64,000 nt of DNA from the NCBI GenBank assembly GCA_964430475.1, contig CAYSEQ010000002.1:84626-148625 (forward strand). Direction: 5' to 3'. Position numbers and translations under genes: made by a program. Source of the stretch: CAYSEQ01 sp964430475. GTDB taxonomy: Bacteria; Patescibacteriota; Microgenomatia; UBA8517. The notes below the pieces were generated by a model, which was not told where the DNA came from, searched no databases, and saw nothing but the letters and a program-made list of their open reading frames with translations. Of this stretch, positions 1-9,393 are shown piece after piece. Every line of letters starts with the position of its first letter. Position 1 is the first letter of the stretch.

Positions 1-227
1 GGCAAATTAAAGGGGAAATTTGCCATTATTAGTTCTTTATCATAGAGGGTTTTTGCAACTACCAAAAACAAGGGACCATCGTAATTTGCTACAATCGTTG
101 CCATTCCATTTTTTGAAAGCGGAATTCCCCAGAACTTTTCTAATCGCAGGAAAAATGGAACCCATAAAAGTATCGTTGGTAAAAGCGAAACTAATATGAT
201 AAATAGAATTTTTCTAACCTTGTGCAT
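1..227 (-). CDS. PIG-V-like membrane mannosyltransferase, N-terminal fragment (partial at window edge)
   Basis: An open frame starts at the ATG whose complement is at 225-227 and runs off the left edge after 75 codons. The product begins MHKVRKILF, has one strong hydrophobic segment at about residues 6-28, and then a loop with the motif NYDGPLFLVVAKTLYD. A 'DGxxYLxxAKxxY' loop after the first membrane helix is characteristic of PIG-V-type GT-C mannosyltransferases, and the gene at 52237 carries the same loop (FDGEHYLNIAQNGY). The assignment rests on this short N-terminus. The gene is divergent from the GT2 gene at 441. A good promoter, -35 TTGCTA and -10 TATTAT, sits only 8 nt before the ATG, which supports this start. 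Confidence 0.6.
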   Translation of the reverse strand, partial: MHKVRKILFIILVSLLPTILLWVPFFLRLEKFWGIPLSKNGMATIVANYDGPLFLVVAKTLYDKELIMANFPFNL

Positions 228-235
228 TTTCCAAA

Positions 236-264
236 ATAATATCGTTTTTAATTTAAACTAGCAA
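236..264 (-). promoter_or_regulatory. Candidate promoter for the leftward partial gene
   Basis: On the minus strand, TTGCTA (complement of 259-264) is followed after 17 nt by TATTAT (complement of 236-241). The -10 box ends 8 nt before the ATG at 227, so the transcript would start at or next to the start codon (leaderless). Seen in sequence; activity is inferred. Confidence 0.5.
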
Positions 265-340
265 GTAAATACTATAAAATTTAGAGGATTTTGTCTTTAG
301 ATGAATTTATAAAGTAAGATATAGGTAATGCTAGAATTCT

Positions 341-364
341 ATCAATTTCATTTTTTGAATTGAT
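341..364. repeat. Inverted repeat in the divergent intergenic region
   Basis: ATCAATT (341-347) and AATTGAT (358-364) form a perfect 7-bp inverted repeat with a 10-nt centre, midway in the 213-bp gap between the divergent genes at 227 and 441. It could be an operator or a short hairpin. The region is very AT-rich, so chance is possible. I see nothing else in this gap except the leftward promoter. Confidence 0.3.
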
Positions 365-440
365 ATTCATTTTTGAAAGTATTTTTGTTTATATCAAAAT
401 TAATTATTTTTAATTAACTTTGCTTATAGAAGTTTGAAGT

Positions 441-1154
441 ATGCAGAAATTGATTAAGCAAATATCTGTGTTTTTTCCCGCTTATAATGAAGAAAAAAAT
501 ATAGAAGAGACTGTCCTATCTGCAAAACGAATCTTGGAGAAAATTGCGGAAAAATGGGAAATTATTGTAGTAGATGATGGTTCTAGCGACAGAACGGGTA
601 AAATAGCAGACCAGTTAAGTAGAAAGTATAAAGAGAAAATTAGGGTAATCCATCATTTTCCGAACAGGGGTTACGGAAGTGCTTTGAAATCAGGTTTTGA
701 GGCTGCAAGATTTAATTGGATAGCATTTACTGATTCAGATCGACAATTTGATTTTTCTGATATAAAAAAATTTATTGAGGAACAAAAGAAGAAAAATGCG
801 GATTTGGTCTTGGGTGTTAGGGTAAAGCGTGCAGACCCTTTTATTCGTAGACTTTTTACATTTGTCTGGTCGAAAATGTTACCTAGGATCCTTTTTGGTT
901 TAAAGGTACGTGACTATTCTTGCGGATTTAAGATGATTAGAAAGCAGGTTTATCAAAGTGTTCTTCCTTTGATTGGCGAGGAAAAGGTGACTCAAATTGA
1001 GATGTTGGTTAAGGCTCAAAGAAAAGGTTTCAAGTTCGCTGAAGTTGAGGTGAGACACTTTCCTAGGAAATTTGGGCACCAAACGGGTGCGGATTTTAAG
1101 GTAGTCGTAAGAAGTATTAGAGATCTTTTAAAACTTTGGTGGAATCTCAAATGA
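441..1154 (+). CDS. GT2 family glycosyltransferase, DPM1-like (polyprenyl-phosphate sugar synthase)
   Basis: This 237-aa soluble GT-A enzyme has the family hallmarks in order: FPAYNEE at residues 12-18, VVDDGSSDRT at 43-52, the metal-binding DSD at 98-100, and the late CGFKMI segment near 160. Enzymes of this type transfer a sugar from a nucleotide donor to polyprenyl phosphate on the cytoplasmic side. The donor cannot be read from the sequence. There are no C-terminal membrane helices, unlike GtrB or bacterial DPM fusions. It is first in a rightward run and overlaps the next gene as ATGA, so it probably charges the lipid carrier used by that GT-C protein. Confidence 0.85.
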   Translation: MQKLIKQISVFFPAYNEEKNIEETVLSAKRILEKIAEKWEIIVVDDGSSDRTGKIADQLSRKYKEKIRVIHHFPNRGYGSALKSGFEAARFNWIAFTDSDRQFDFSDIKKFIEEQKKKNADLVLGVRVKRADPFIRRLFTFVWSKMLPRILFGLKVRDYSCGFKMIRKQVYQSVLPLIGEEKVTQIEMLVKAQRKGFKFAEVEVRHFPRKFGHQTGADFKVVVRSIRDLLKLWWNLK

Positions 1155-2794
1155 TATCAACTTGTATTTTTCAAATTTTTTATTACAAAAAAAAGGTTGA
1201 GGAATGGGCAAAGAATAATAGGCTAGAGGCAATCTTGTTGTCTTTAATTCTTATTTTAGGCGCATTTTTAAGGCTATACCGTATTGATGAGTATATGACC
1301 TTTCTTGGTGATGAGGGAAGGGATGCCCTAGTGGTAAGAAGACTCCTCGTAAATTTTGATCCGATTCTTATTGGACCGAGGACATCTATTGGTGATATGT
1401 ATTTAGGTCCCCTTTATTATTATCTGATGGCTCCATTTTTGCTTCTGGCGAATTTTTCCCCGGTTGGCCCGGCTGTGATGGTTGCCTTGATTGGTGTGGC
1501 AACGATTTTTTTGGTTTGGTGGATTGCAAGAGAATACTTAGGAAGTATTGCCGCTTTTTCTTCAAGTTTCTTATATGCTATTTCACCAGTTGTGATCATT
1601 TACTCGCGGTCTTCTTGGAATCCCAACATTATGCCTTTTTTTGCCCTTTTATGCATTTATGCACTCTTTAAGATTTGGGATAAAAAGGAATATCAATGGC
1701 TAATTATCCTTGGGATTTCTTATGCTTTTGTCCTTCAATCTCATTATTTGGGCTTGCTTCTTTTTCCGACAATTTCTCTTTTTATCTTCATTGTTTTTAC
1801 TCAATTAATTTATAAAAAATATTTTGGATTTTCAAAATCAAAGCAAAATTCTGCCCATGATAGAATTAGATTTTTTTTCAAAAACTTATTCTGGGGATCT
1901 TTAATTTTTATTGTTTTAATGAGCCCACTGGTGATATTTGATGCTAGACACGACTGGAGAAACTTTAGCTCGATGAAGCGTTTTTTTACTGAACGTGAGC
2001 TTACGATATCAGCGCGTCCTTGGACAGGATTTCCCGAATTACCTCAGGTTTTGTCTAAGATGTTGACTCGGGTAGTTGGCGGTATGAACGAGACTGTTGG
2101 TAAACCCTTGGGCTACCTATTTATCGTTTTATCTTTTGCGATATTTTTTCTATTAATTTACAAATTTAGGAAAAAGAGGACTCTAGATCAAAAATTCCGA
2201 ACATATTTTCTACTCCTAGTTTGGATGTGGATTGGTTTAGAAGGTCTTGCTCTTTATAAACAGGAGATTTATGACCATTATTATGGGTTCATTTATCCTG
2301 CACCATTTTTATTTATTGGAGGGCTATTACAAACTGTTTCAGACTTTTTCGCTAAGAAATTTATTCTTTTAAGAATTTTCGTATATTTTTGGCTATTGGC
2401 TGCTTTTCTTCTTCTAACCTTTGTCAATTTCCAAAAGAATCCCCTAAAATACGCACCTAACCGGCAGTTGCAAAGGACTGAAGAGGTGGCAAAGAAAATT
2501 TTGAAAGAGTCAAATGGAGAAAGATTTAATTTTGCAGTAATTGCTGAAAGAAATTACGAAGGTGCCTATCAGTATTTTTTAGAAAAATTCAAGGCGCCAA
2601 TGGTGGAGATTGATCCTCAAAGAGCCTCAGATACGATTACTGAGAACCTCTTTGTTGTTTGTGAATTACCAAAAGAAAGTTGTGATCCGGTTCATAGTTC
2701 TAAAGCAGAAATCGCAAACTTTGGTTGGAGTAGGGTAGACCAGATGTGGGAGGTTTCAGGTGTTATTCTTTATAGATTAACTCACTTACGATAA
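1151..2794 (+). CDS. GT39/ArnT-like GT-C membrane glycosyltransferase
   Basis: The product is about 547 aa with many hydrophobic helices. The first extracytoplasmic loop, just after helix 1, reads FLGDEGRDALV. An Asp-Glu pair in this position is the catalytic/acceptor site of PMT and ArnT enzymes, which use polyprenyl-phosphate sugars. A second conserved stretch, GPLYYYLMAPF, recurs in the paralogues at 3953 and 5504, as does an RH pair after a helix (FDARHDW). I prefer the ATG at 1151 because it gives a 4-bp ATGA overlap with the upstream GT2; TTG 1136 and GTG 1139 are alternatives. Acceptor and sugar are unknown. Family is confident, specificity is not. Confidence 0.82.
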   Translation: MISTCIFQIFYYKKKVEEWAKNNRLEAILLSLILILGAFLRLYRIDEYMTFLGDEGRDALVVRRLLVNFDPILIGPRTSIGDMYLGPLYYYLMAPFLLLANFSPVGPAVMVALIGVATIFLVWWIAREYLGSIAAFSSSFLYAISPVVIIYSRSSWNPNIMPFFALLCIYALFKIWDKKEYQWLIILGISYAFVLQSHYLGLLLFPTISLFIFIVFTQLIYKKYFGFSKSKQNSAHDRIRFFFKNLFWGSLIFIVLMSPLVIFDARHDWRNFSSMKRFFTERELTISARPWTGFPELPQVLSKMLTRVVGGMNETVGKPLGYLFIVLSFAIFFLLIYKFRKKRTLDQKFRTYFLLLVWMWIGLEGLALYKQEIYDHYYGFIYPAPFLFIGGLLQTVSDFFAKKFILLRIFVYFWLLAAFLLLTFVNFQKNPLKYAPNRQLQRTEEVAKKILKESNGERFNFAVIAERNYEGAYQYFLEKFKAPMVEIDPQRASDTITENLFVVCELPKESCDPVHSSKAEIANFGWSRVDQMWEVSGVILYRLTHLR

Positions 2795-2882
2795 GATTGC
2801 TTATTTAAGATATTTTTGTTGTAGTAAAAGTGTCAGTTGATCCTTTTATAAATTTTAAGTAGTGAGCTTATTTTTACTGCTT

Positions 2883-3878
2883 ATGAATTACTTACTTTCA
2901 CAGGAAGTACTTGAGAGGATAAAGAAATCTCAAAAGATTTTATTAAACTGTCATCGCAACCCTGATCCTGACTCAATTGGTTGTGCATTGTCTATGTATG
3001 ATGTTTTGGAAGGGATGGGTAAGGATGTTTCGATTTTATGTCCAAGTAAAAATTTACCTAAAGTATTGAATTTTTTAAAAAATTTCGAAAAGATTCAAGA
3101 TGGTGTGGATTTCTCGTCATTTAATTTTTCAGAATTCGACCTTTTTATTGTCATGGATTCATCAAGTTGGGATATTGTTTCTGGCCTGAAAGATTTCAAA
3201 AAACCGGATATAGAAACGATAGTCATAGATCATCATGATACCAATGAAAGTTTTGGAGATTTAAATATTGTCGATCCTAAGTTAACCTCAAACGCAGAAC
3301 TTCTTTATTTAATTTTTGAAGATTGGGGTGTGGAATTAAACAAATTTATAGCAGATTGTTTATTGTGCGGAATCCTGGGTGATACCGGTGTTTTTAGGTA
3401 TCCCGGTGCAAATCAAAAAGCCTTAAGAATAGCAGCTAATCTTATTGACATAGGTGCAGATAAAGATTTGATAGTTTTTCGTCTTTTCCGTTCCGAGCCT
3501 TTTAATTTATTTAAGTTTTATTCTGTGGTTTTGAAGAATATGAAGATAGAAAAGCCTGAAAGGTTTGTTTGGTCTGCTATCCCTCATAAAATATATAAAA
3601 GGTTAAATCCTCCTGTAAATGCGCGAGAGTCTTCTGCGAGTCTTTTTTTTCAGGAGGTTGAGGGCACGGATTTTGGAATTGTTATAGTGGAAGAGGAACA
3701 AAGAAAAGTTTGGATTTCATTTCGTTCAAGAACAGGATTTGATACTTCTTTATTGGCAAAGAAGTTAGGTGGAGGAGGACATATATATGCATCAGGAGCA
3801 AAGCTTGAGGGTTTACCTTTCAATAAGGCGTTGAGAAAAATTCTTCATATCGTGAAAAAACATGTCAGAAGTCTTTAA
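2883..3878 (+). CDS. DHH/DHHA1 phosphoesterase, NrnA-like (nanoRNase/pAp phosphatase)
   Basis: This protein of about 331 aa has the complete RecJ-like DHH phosphoesterase set: CHRNPDPDSIG near residues 23-33 (motif I), VMDSS near 95, VIDHHD near 118 (the DHH motif), GDTGVFRYP near 165, and the C-terminal DHHA1 glycine motif GGGGHIYASGA near 300. NrnA-type enzymes degrade 2-5-nt RNAs and dephosphorylate pAp in the cytoplasm; all metal ligands appear present. It is the only recognisable housekeeping gene in the window. ATG 2883 fits the family N-terminus. GTG 2862 would add a hydrophobic MSLFLLL stretch, but it has a TATAAA 9 nt upstream and cannot be excluded. Confidence 0.88.
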   Translation: MNYLLSQEVLERIKKSQKILLNCHRNPDPDSIGCALSMYDVLEGMGKDVSILCPSKNLPKVLNFLKNFEKIQDGVDFSSFNFSEFDLFIVMDSSSWDIVSGLKDFKKPDIETIVIDHHDTNESFGDLNIVDPKLTSNAELLYLIFEDWGVELNKFIADCLLCGILGDTGVFRYPGANQKALRIAANLIDIGADKDLIVFRLFRSEPFNLFKFYSVVLKNMKIEKPERFVWSAIPHKIYKRLNPPVNARESSASLFFQEVEGTDFGIVIVEEEQRKVWISFRSRTGFDTSLLAKKLGGGGHIYASGAKLEGLPFNKALRKILHIVKKHVRSL

Positions 3879-3952
3879 ATTTTACTCCTTTTTAGGCAGC
3901 TCATGTTAAAATTTAATAATCCTAAATGTAGGATACCTAGTTAAACTTTTTT

Positions 3953-5503
3953 ATGCTAAAAGGTTTGTCAAAAATTTCTATTAAAGATTGGAAAGTATTA
4001 CTCGCCCTTTTTTTGGTTGGATTTGTACTCTTTCTTAGCCTTTTTATAAGAGTGTATAGGGTAGGCGATCTTTTGGGTTTTTATTATGATCAGGGAAGAG
4101 ACGCCCTTGTAATTTGGAAATTCCTTTATGAAGGAAAACCGTTTTTAGTCGGTCCAGTCACCGGTTTAGAAGGGATTTTTTTAGGACCGCTTTATTATTT
4201 TCTGATAATGCCATTTTATCTAATTGGGCGCGGTGACCCCACCTACCCATCTTATTTTCTTGCACTTATTTCAGTTTTGGCGAATGCAGTCCTTTTTTAC
4301 CTAGGCTGGAAAATGCAGAGCTTTTTGACTGGTTTTATAGCACTGCTTATTTCAAGTTTTTCGTATTACATGGTATTAGCTGGAAGATGGCTAGCAAATC
4401 CCACACCAATTCTTTTAACTAGCGTCGCTATCTTACTTTTGATGTGGAAGATGGTTAATTTTAAGAAAGAAAAAGTACAAACTAAATATTTAAATTTGTT
4501 ATGGATCGCGATAGCCCTTCTTATTGGTATGTCACTACAGTTTGAGGCCGCGAGTGCAATTTTTTATATTCCGATGATTTTTGTCTTCTTTTTTTATTTA
4601 TTGATAATAAGAAGGTTGAGAGTCTTACCGAAACCTAAAATTCTGGCTGCCACTTTCTTGGTTTTTTTTGCAACCCTTATACCCCAGATTCTATTTAATT
4701 TTCGTCACGAAAATATCCTGTTTAAAAGTTTCAAAAGGGTAATAAGTGAAGAAAAAAGTTTTCGCAATCCCTTTTCCACGTCGAATTTAGAAAAAAAGAG
4801 AGATTACTTTTGGTCTGTATTTAGTCCAAAGATTTTTCCCGGTCATGTTAAATATTCGGATCTTTTTTATCTGTCATCTTTAGTTGGACTTATTCTCGCT
4901 TTTAGGAAAAAGAAAGATGAAATCATGCTTTTACTTATATTTATTGGCGTTGCAATAGTCGGATTCACCTTTTTTCAGGGGAATTATGGCAATATTTACG
5001 ATTATTATATGACGGGTTATTATTTGCCAATGATTTTATTGTTCTCTATGGGTTTGGGATTTTTAGGTAAAAGTTGGGTTGGAAAGATTATCATCTTTAT
5101 CTTTTTCATATTTTTTTTTGATCTTCATTTAGGCCTTATTAGAAACTATCTTTCAGCTGGGGTTGATGGTCCTACCCATATAACCTTAGGTAATGAACTG
5201 CAGGCTGTAGACTGGGTTTTAAACGATGCCAAAGGCAAAGAATTCAATCTTGAGGTTTATGTTCCTCCAGTTATCCCTTATGCTTATGATTACCTTTTTT
5301 TATGGCGTATGCAAAAATTTTGCAAGAACAAAGAGTGTATTTTAGTTAAAGAAGAGGTGCCAATTCTTTATACCCTTTATGAGGCAGATCCCCCGCACCC
5401 TGAAAGATTAAAAAATTGGCTTTCTAGATTTGAGGGTAAGACTTTTATTGTTGAACAAAAGAAATTTGGAGGTATAACCTTAGAAAAAAGGCAAAGGATA
5501 TAA
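3953..5503 (+). CDS. GT39-like GT-C membrane glycosyltransferase (GPLYY subgroup)
   Basis: This 516-aa polytopic protein is a paralogue of the gene at 1151. It keeps the first-loop motif as YDQGRDALV, with Gln where most GT39-like members have the second acid, followed by VGPVTGLEG and FLGPLYYFL. The FNFRHEN segment matches the RH element of its relatives. The C-terminal about 100 residues form a soluble extracytoplasmic tail containing Cys pairs. It ends directly against the next paralogue (stop 5503, start 5504), so the two are co-translated. The sugar and acceptor cannot be predicted. Confidence 0.78.
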   Translation: MLKGLSKISIKDWKVLLALFLVGFVLFLSLFIRVYRVGDLLGFYYDQGRDALVIWKFLYEGKPFLVGPVTGLEGIFLGPLYYFLIMPFYLIGRGDPTYPSYFLALISVLANAVLFYLGWKMQSFLTGFIALLISSFSYYMVLAGRWLANPTPILLTSVAILLLMWKMVNFKKEKVQTKYLNLLWIAIALLIGMSLQFEAASAIFYIPMIFVFFFYLLIIRRLRVLPKPKILAATFLVFFATLIPQILFNFRHENILFKSFKRVISEEKSFRNPFSTSNLEKKRDYFWSVFSPKIFPGHVKYSDLFYLSSLVGLILAFRKKKDEIMLLLIFIGVAIVGFTFFQGNYGNIYDYYMTGYYLPMILLFSMGLGFLGKSWVGKIIIFIFFIFFFDLHLGLIRNYLSAGVDGPTHITLGNELQAVDWVLNDAKGKEFNLEVYVPPVIPYAYDYLFLWRMQKFCKNKECILVKEEVPILYTLYEADPPHPERLKNWLSRFEGKTFIVEQKKFGGITLEKRQRI

Positions 5504-6979
5504 ATGTTTTCATTTTTTAGAAAAAATTATCTTTTTCTAATTATTATTGCACTGGGAGTTTTTTTGAGATCTTACTCTTTGGTTGAAAGATTGGATTATG
5601 CCCATGATCAAGATTTGCAGGGATGGATCATTAAGGATATCGTCGTAAATAAGCACTTGCGTTTGGTTGGACAAGAAACCTCAACACAGGGAATTTTTAT
5701 AGGTCCTCTGTACTATTATCTATTAATCCCTTTCTACTTAGTTTTGAATATGGATCCAATTGCAGGATCTTATCTCGCACTTTTATTAGGGATTCTAACT
5801 ATTGGAAGTTTTTATTTTGTTTTTAAAGAAGTTTTTAATAAGACAGTTGGTTTGGTGGCGTCTTTTGTTTATTCAGTATCCTTTCCTCTTGTTTTCAATG
5901 ATAGATCTGTTGTACCTACTTCTCCAATGCTACTCTGGTCGGTTTGGTTTTTTTATGCGACCTTTTTACTTCTGCGTGGAAACCAAAAGGGGTTTTTGCT
6001 AGTTGGAATACTTGCGGGACTTATTTGGAACATCAATGCTTCTTTAGTTCTTTTGCTCCCGATTGCATTGATTGCCTTTTTGCTTTCTGAAAAAAGAAAA
6101 ATAAATTGGAGATATCTAATTTTTGCCTTGGTTATCTTTCTTATTATCCTTGCGCCATTAGTTGTCTTTGAGATTAGACATGGATTTATTCAATCAAAAT
6201 CCTTGATTAAGGCTTTCACATTAAATCAAGGAACAACTCTTACAAGAATAGGTCAGTTTGAAAAGGTGGTTTTTATCATATCTTCCGGAGCTGTCTCTAT
6301 TTTTTTTCAGCCGGATAGACGTTATGTTTTTTGGATCTTTTTGGTATATTTAATTTCTTTTATCTATCTTACTTATAAAGGCACTCTAAATTCTAGACTC
6401 TCAGTATTAATGTTTTTCTGGGTTCTGTTTCCCCTGATCTTTTTTTCTTTATATTCAAAGATTGTTTCGGAGTATTATCTTAATGAGGTTCTAATTGTTT
6501 GGATTGCAATTTTATCTCTTACTATTTTTGATCTTATTAAAGAAGATAGGTTTAAGATTTTTGCTTTTGTAATCCTTTTATTTTTTGGTATTGTCAATTT
6601 AAATAGATCTCTTTCTTACCAGGGTGCATTAAACGGTTACAAATATCGGAAAGCTTTGGTGAGTGAGATTAAAAAAGATGCGTTGGAGAAAAAATATCCC
6701 TGTATTGCGATATCTTATATCACGGATCCGGGATATAATTTAGGTTATAGGTATCTTTTTTGGCTTGAAAATTTGCATGTAAACCAACCTAAATCTGGAA
6801 GTCCCGTTTACACTATAGTATACCCCTTAAACGATAAACTTTTTCCAGTTCATAGGACTTTTGGTGCTCTTGGGCTTATTTATCCAGATTATAGGAAGTA
6901 TACTCAAGAGCAGGTTGAAAAAAGTTGTTTGGGTGAAAATGCAAACTTAACCGATCCCATGTTTGGATTTACAGATTAG
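5504..6979 (+). CDS. GT39-like GT-C membrane glycosyltransferase (GPLYY subgroup)
   Basis: This 491-aa membrane protein is the third member of the subgroup with 1151 and 3953. It shares GPLYYYLLIPFYL after the first loop and the FEIRHGF element in the middle. Its first-loop acidic motif is changed to AHDQDLQGW: the first Asp is kept, but the DE pair is DQ and the GRD is lost. It starts immediately after the upstream stop and is followed 2 nt later by a GT2 gene. Membership in the GT-C fold is well supported; whether the altered loop still catalyses transfer is open. Confidence 0.75.
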   Translation: MFSFFRKNYLFLIIIALGVFLRSYSLVERLDYAHDQDLQGWIIKDIVVNKHLRLVGQETSTQGIFIGPLYYYLLIPFYLVLNMDPIAGSYLALLLGILTIGSFYFVFKEVFNKTVGLVASFVYSVSFPLVFNDRSVVPTSPMLLWSVWFFYATFLLLRGNQKGFLLVGILAGLIWNINASLVLLLPIALIAFLLSEKRKINWRYLIFALVIFLIILAPLVVFEIRHGFIQSKSLIKAFTLNQGTTLTRIGQFEKVVFIISSGAVSIFFQPDRRYVFWIFLVYLISFIYLTYKGTLNSRLSVLMFFWVLFPLIFFSLYSKIVSEYYLNEVLIVWIAILSLTIFDLIKEDRFKIFAFVILLFFGIVNLNRSLSYQGALNGYKYRKALVSEIKKDALEKKYPCIAISYITDPGYNLGYRYLFWLENLHVNQPKSGSPVYTIVYPLNDKLFPVHRTFGALGLIYPDYRKYTQEQVEKSCLGENANLTDPMFGFTD

Positions 6980-6981
6980 AA

Positions 6982-7761
6982 ATGAAAGATATATTTTTAT
7001 CCGTGATAATTCCTTGCTATAACGAGAGTGAAAATCTTGAAAGAGGGGTTCTTGAAGATGTGTATAAGTTTTTGAAAACAAAAGATTTTGGTTGGGAGGT
7101 AATAATTTCTGATGATGGGTCAAACGATAAAAGCCGAGAGATTATTAAGAGTAAAATTAAAAATTTGAATAACTTTAGGCTTTTAGAAAATCCTCATGGA
7201 GGAAAACCTTGGGCACTTTTTTATGGTATAAATGAAGCAAAGGGAAGATTTATTTTATTTAGTGATATGGACCAATCTACCCCCATCAATGAGCTAGACA
7301 AACTCCTTCCTTTCATAGGAAATAATGTTGGAGCAGTCATCGGTTCAAGGGGATTGGTCAGAAAAAATTATCCATTTTATAGGAAATTAGGCTCTATAGT
7401 TTTTACAACATTTCGTCGACTCATTTTGCTTCCTGAAATCTATGATACACAGTGTGGATTTAAACTCTTTAGAAAGGAAGTAGTGAAGAAAGGATTTTCT
7501 AGACTTGAATTTTTCAGAAGAAAAGAGGAAGCGAAGGGTTGGAAGGTTACTTCCTATGATGTTGAACTTTTGCATATTATAAAAAAAATGGGTTATGAGA
7601 TTGAGGAAGTGCCTGTTAAATGGGAGGATGTTGATATAAGTAAAACTAAAGGTGCTTCTTTTAAAAGATATTTAAGGGAGTCCTTAGATATGCTGAACCA
7701 AATTGTAAGAGTTAAGTTGAATGAAATTAAGGGCGTTTATGACAATGTTCTTAAGGGTTGA
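6982..7761 (+). CDS. GT2 family glycosyltransferase, ALG5/DPM1-like
   Basis: This 259-aa soluble GT-A protein has IIPCYNESENL near residues 9-19, ISDDGSNDKS near 42-51, and DMDQS near 90 as the DXD metal site. The later block YDTQCGFKLF and the ending 'YEIEEVPVKWED' are typical of the ALG5-type branch, which makes polyprenyl-phosphate glucose or related donors. It begins 2 nt after the upstream GT-C gene and is followed by another GT-C gene, the expected arrangement for a donor-lipid synthase with its users. The sugar is not predictable. Confidence 0.85.
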   Translation: MKDIFLSVIIPCYNESENLERGVLEDVYKFLKTKDFGWEVIISDDGSNDKSREIIKSKIKNLNNFRLLENPHGGKPWALFYGINEAKGRFILFSDMDQSTPINELDKLLPFIGNNVGAVIGSRGLVRKNYPFYRKLGSIVFTTFRRLILLPEIYDTQCGFKLFRKEVVKKGFSRLEFFRRKEEAKGWKVTSYDVELLHIIKKMGYEIEEVPVKWEDVDISKTKGASFKRYLRESLDMLNQIVRVKLNEIKGVYDNVLKG

Positions 7762-7810
7762 TTTTAGGCTACATATAAAAATTTTTTGGTAATTGAAACA
7801 AAGCCAGGTC

Positions 7811-9385
7811 ATGTTTAATGAATTTTGGAAAAGGCATCTAAAAACTTTTATTCTGGGATTTGGAATTTTGGTTTTGGCTTTCTTTTTAAGGGTCAAAAAT
7901 CTGACAATTTTGCCTGTTTTTAATGACGAGGCTATTTATATTCGTTGGGCACAAATAATGAAAAATGAGCCAACTCTCCGTTTCTTGCCTCTTTCGGATG
8001 GTAAACAGCCCCTTTTTATGTGGTCAATGATTCCTCTTTTCAAGGTTTTTTCCGATCCTCTTGTGGCTGGAAGAACTCTTTCTGTCTTAACTGGTTTAGT
8101 ATCCTTGGCTTCAGTATTTATATTAACCTTTATTCTTTTTAGATCCACGAATAAAGCACTGATTGCAAGTAGTATGTATGCTTTATCTCCATTTGCTTTA
8201 TTTTTTGACCGTTTAGCGTTGGTAGACTCTATGCTGACTATGTTTGGGATTCTTAGTGTTATTTTTGCGATTCTAGCGGTTAAAAAGGTAAGGCTTGATT
8301 GTGCAATGTTATCAGGATTTTTTTTAGGAGGTGCCTTGCTAACTAAATCCCCTGGAATTTTTTTTGCTTTACTTTTGCCTTCGACATTAATTCTTAGCGA
8401 TTGGCCAAAAAATGTAAAGAAAAGTTTTAACAAGCTAAGCGTTTTTGTTTTTCTATTTACCTTTACATATTTAATAGCGTTTGGTCTTTACAATATTTTA
8501 AGGCTAGGTCCTAATTTCCACATGATTGCAATAAGGAATAAAGATTATGTGTTCCCTTTAAGTCACATCTGGGAGAACCCGAAAGATCCTTTTATTTTTC
8601 ATATTAACGAGATTGTTCAGTGGTTGTGGTTTTTGGGTCCTTCTTTCTTGATTTTTATGCTTATTATTGGAGTAATTAGAGGATTTAATAGTTTTAAGAA
8701 AGAGACTTTAGTAATGTTTATCTTTGCTTTTTTCCCACTTTTTGTTAATGCCATGTATGCGAAAGTTTTTACTGCAAGGTATATTCTCTATACTCTTCCT
8801 TTTATTTTTATACTCGCATCGTTATTTTTCAGTGAGACTAAAGAAAAAAAAGCACCCACTTTCTACCTCGAAATCTTTCTTTTTGTAGCGTTCATTGCTC
8901 ATGCTTTCTGGATGGATTTTCTTTTACTAAGTAATGTCCAAAAAGCCCCACTCCCAAGAAGTGAACGTAGTGGCTACTTGGAGGAATGGAGTTCAGGTTA
9001 TGGTATCAAGGAAGTAGCAGATTTTTTGCGTGAAATCCAAGAAGAAAACCCAAATCAAAAAATAGTAGTTGGTACTGAAGGATATTTTGGCGTCTTGCCC
9101 GACGGACTTAAGATGTATTTGGAAGATTTGCCTGAAATCACTGTCGTTGGTGTGGGGCTGGATCTGAAAGAAATACCATTAAGTCTCGTGGAGTCAGAAA
9201 AATCCGGAAATAGAACATTTTTGGTCATTAACAAGTCTCGCTTAAAAGCCGATTTTAGGGATTTAAATCTTAACCTTATCTCGTCTTATCCAAAAGCTCT
9301 CAGGAGCGAGGGAACCCGAGAGTATAATTTGCTTGGTCCACAAGAGGTTCTTTATTTGTTTGAATTGAAAGATATTAAAAAATAA
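7811..9385 (+). CDS. GT39/ArnT-like GT-C membrane glycosyltransferase
   Basis: This protein of about 524 aa has one N-terminal helix followed by the loop motif LPVFNDEAIYIRWA; D39 and E40 are the expected catalytic pair. Further hydrophobic helices follow, and a soluble C-terminal domain of about 150 residues. It is nearer to dolichyl-phosphate-mannose protein mannosyltransferase (PMT_2) proteins than to the 30-48 kb paralogue group, because it lacks the 'AYSLLKTGKD' block. I choose ATG 7811; TTG 7793 would add six residues. It lies between two ALG5-like GT2 genes, which suggests it consumes their lipid-linked sugar. Confidence 0.8.
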   Translation: MFNEFWKRHLKTFILGFGILVLAFFLRVKNLTILPVFNDEAIYIRWAQIMKNEPTLRFLPLSDGKQPLFMWSMIPLFKVFSDPLVAGRTLSVLTGLVSLASVFILTFILFRSTNKALIASSMYALSPFALFFDRLALVDSMLTMFGILSVIFAILAVKKVRLDCAMLSGFFLGGALLTKSPGIFFALLLPSTLILSDWPKNVKKSFNKLSVFVFLFTFTYLIAFGLYNILRLGPNFHMIAIRNKDYVFPLSHIWENPKDPFIFHINEIVQWLWFLGPSFLIFMLIIGVIRGFNSFKKETLVMFIFAFFPLFVNAMYAKVFTARYILYTLPFIFILASLFFSETKEKKAPTFYLEIFLFVAFIAHAFWMDFLLLSNVQKAPLPRSERSGYLEEWSSGYGIKEVADFLREIQEENPNQKIVVGTEGYFGVLPDGLKMYLEDLPEITVVGVGLDLKEIPLSLVESEKSGNRTFLVINKSRLKADFRDLNLNLISSYPKALRSEGTREYNLLGPQEVLYLFELKDIKK

Positions 9386-9393
9386 AATAATCC

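Noticed and set aside
7936..8433. Minus-strand open frame of 165 codons
   Set aside because: It is antisense to the well-supported GT-C gene at 7811, Lys/Asn-rich without motif, and a typical shadow frame.
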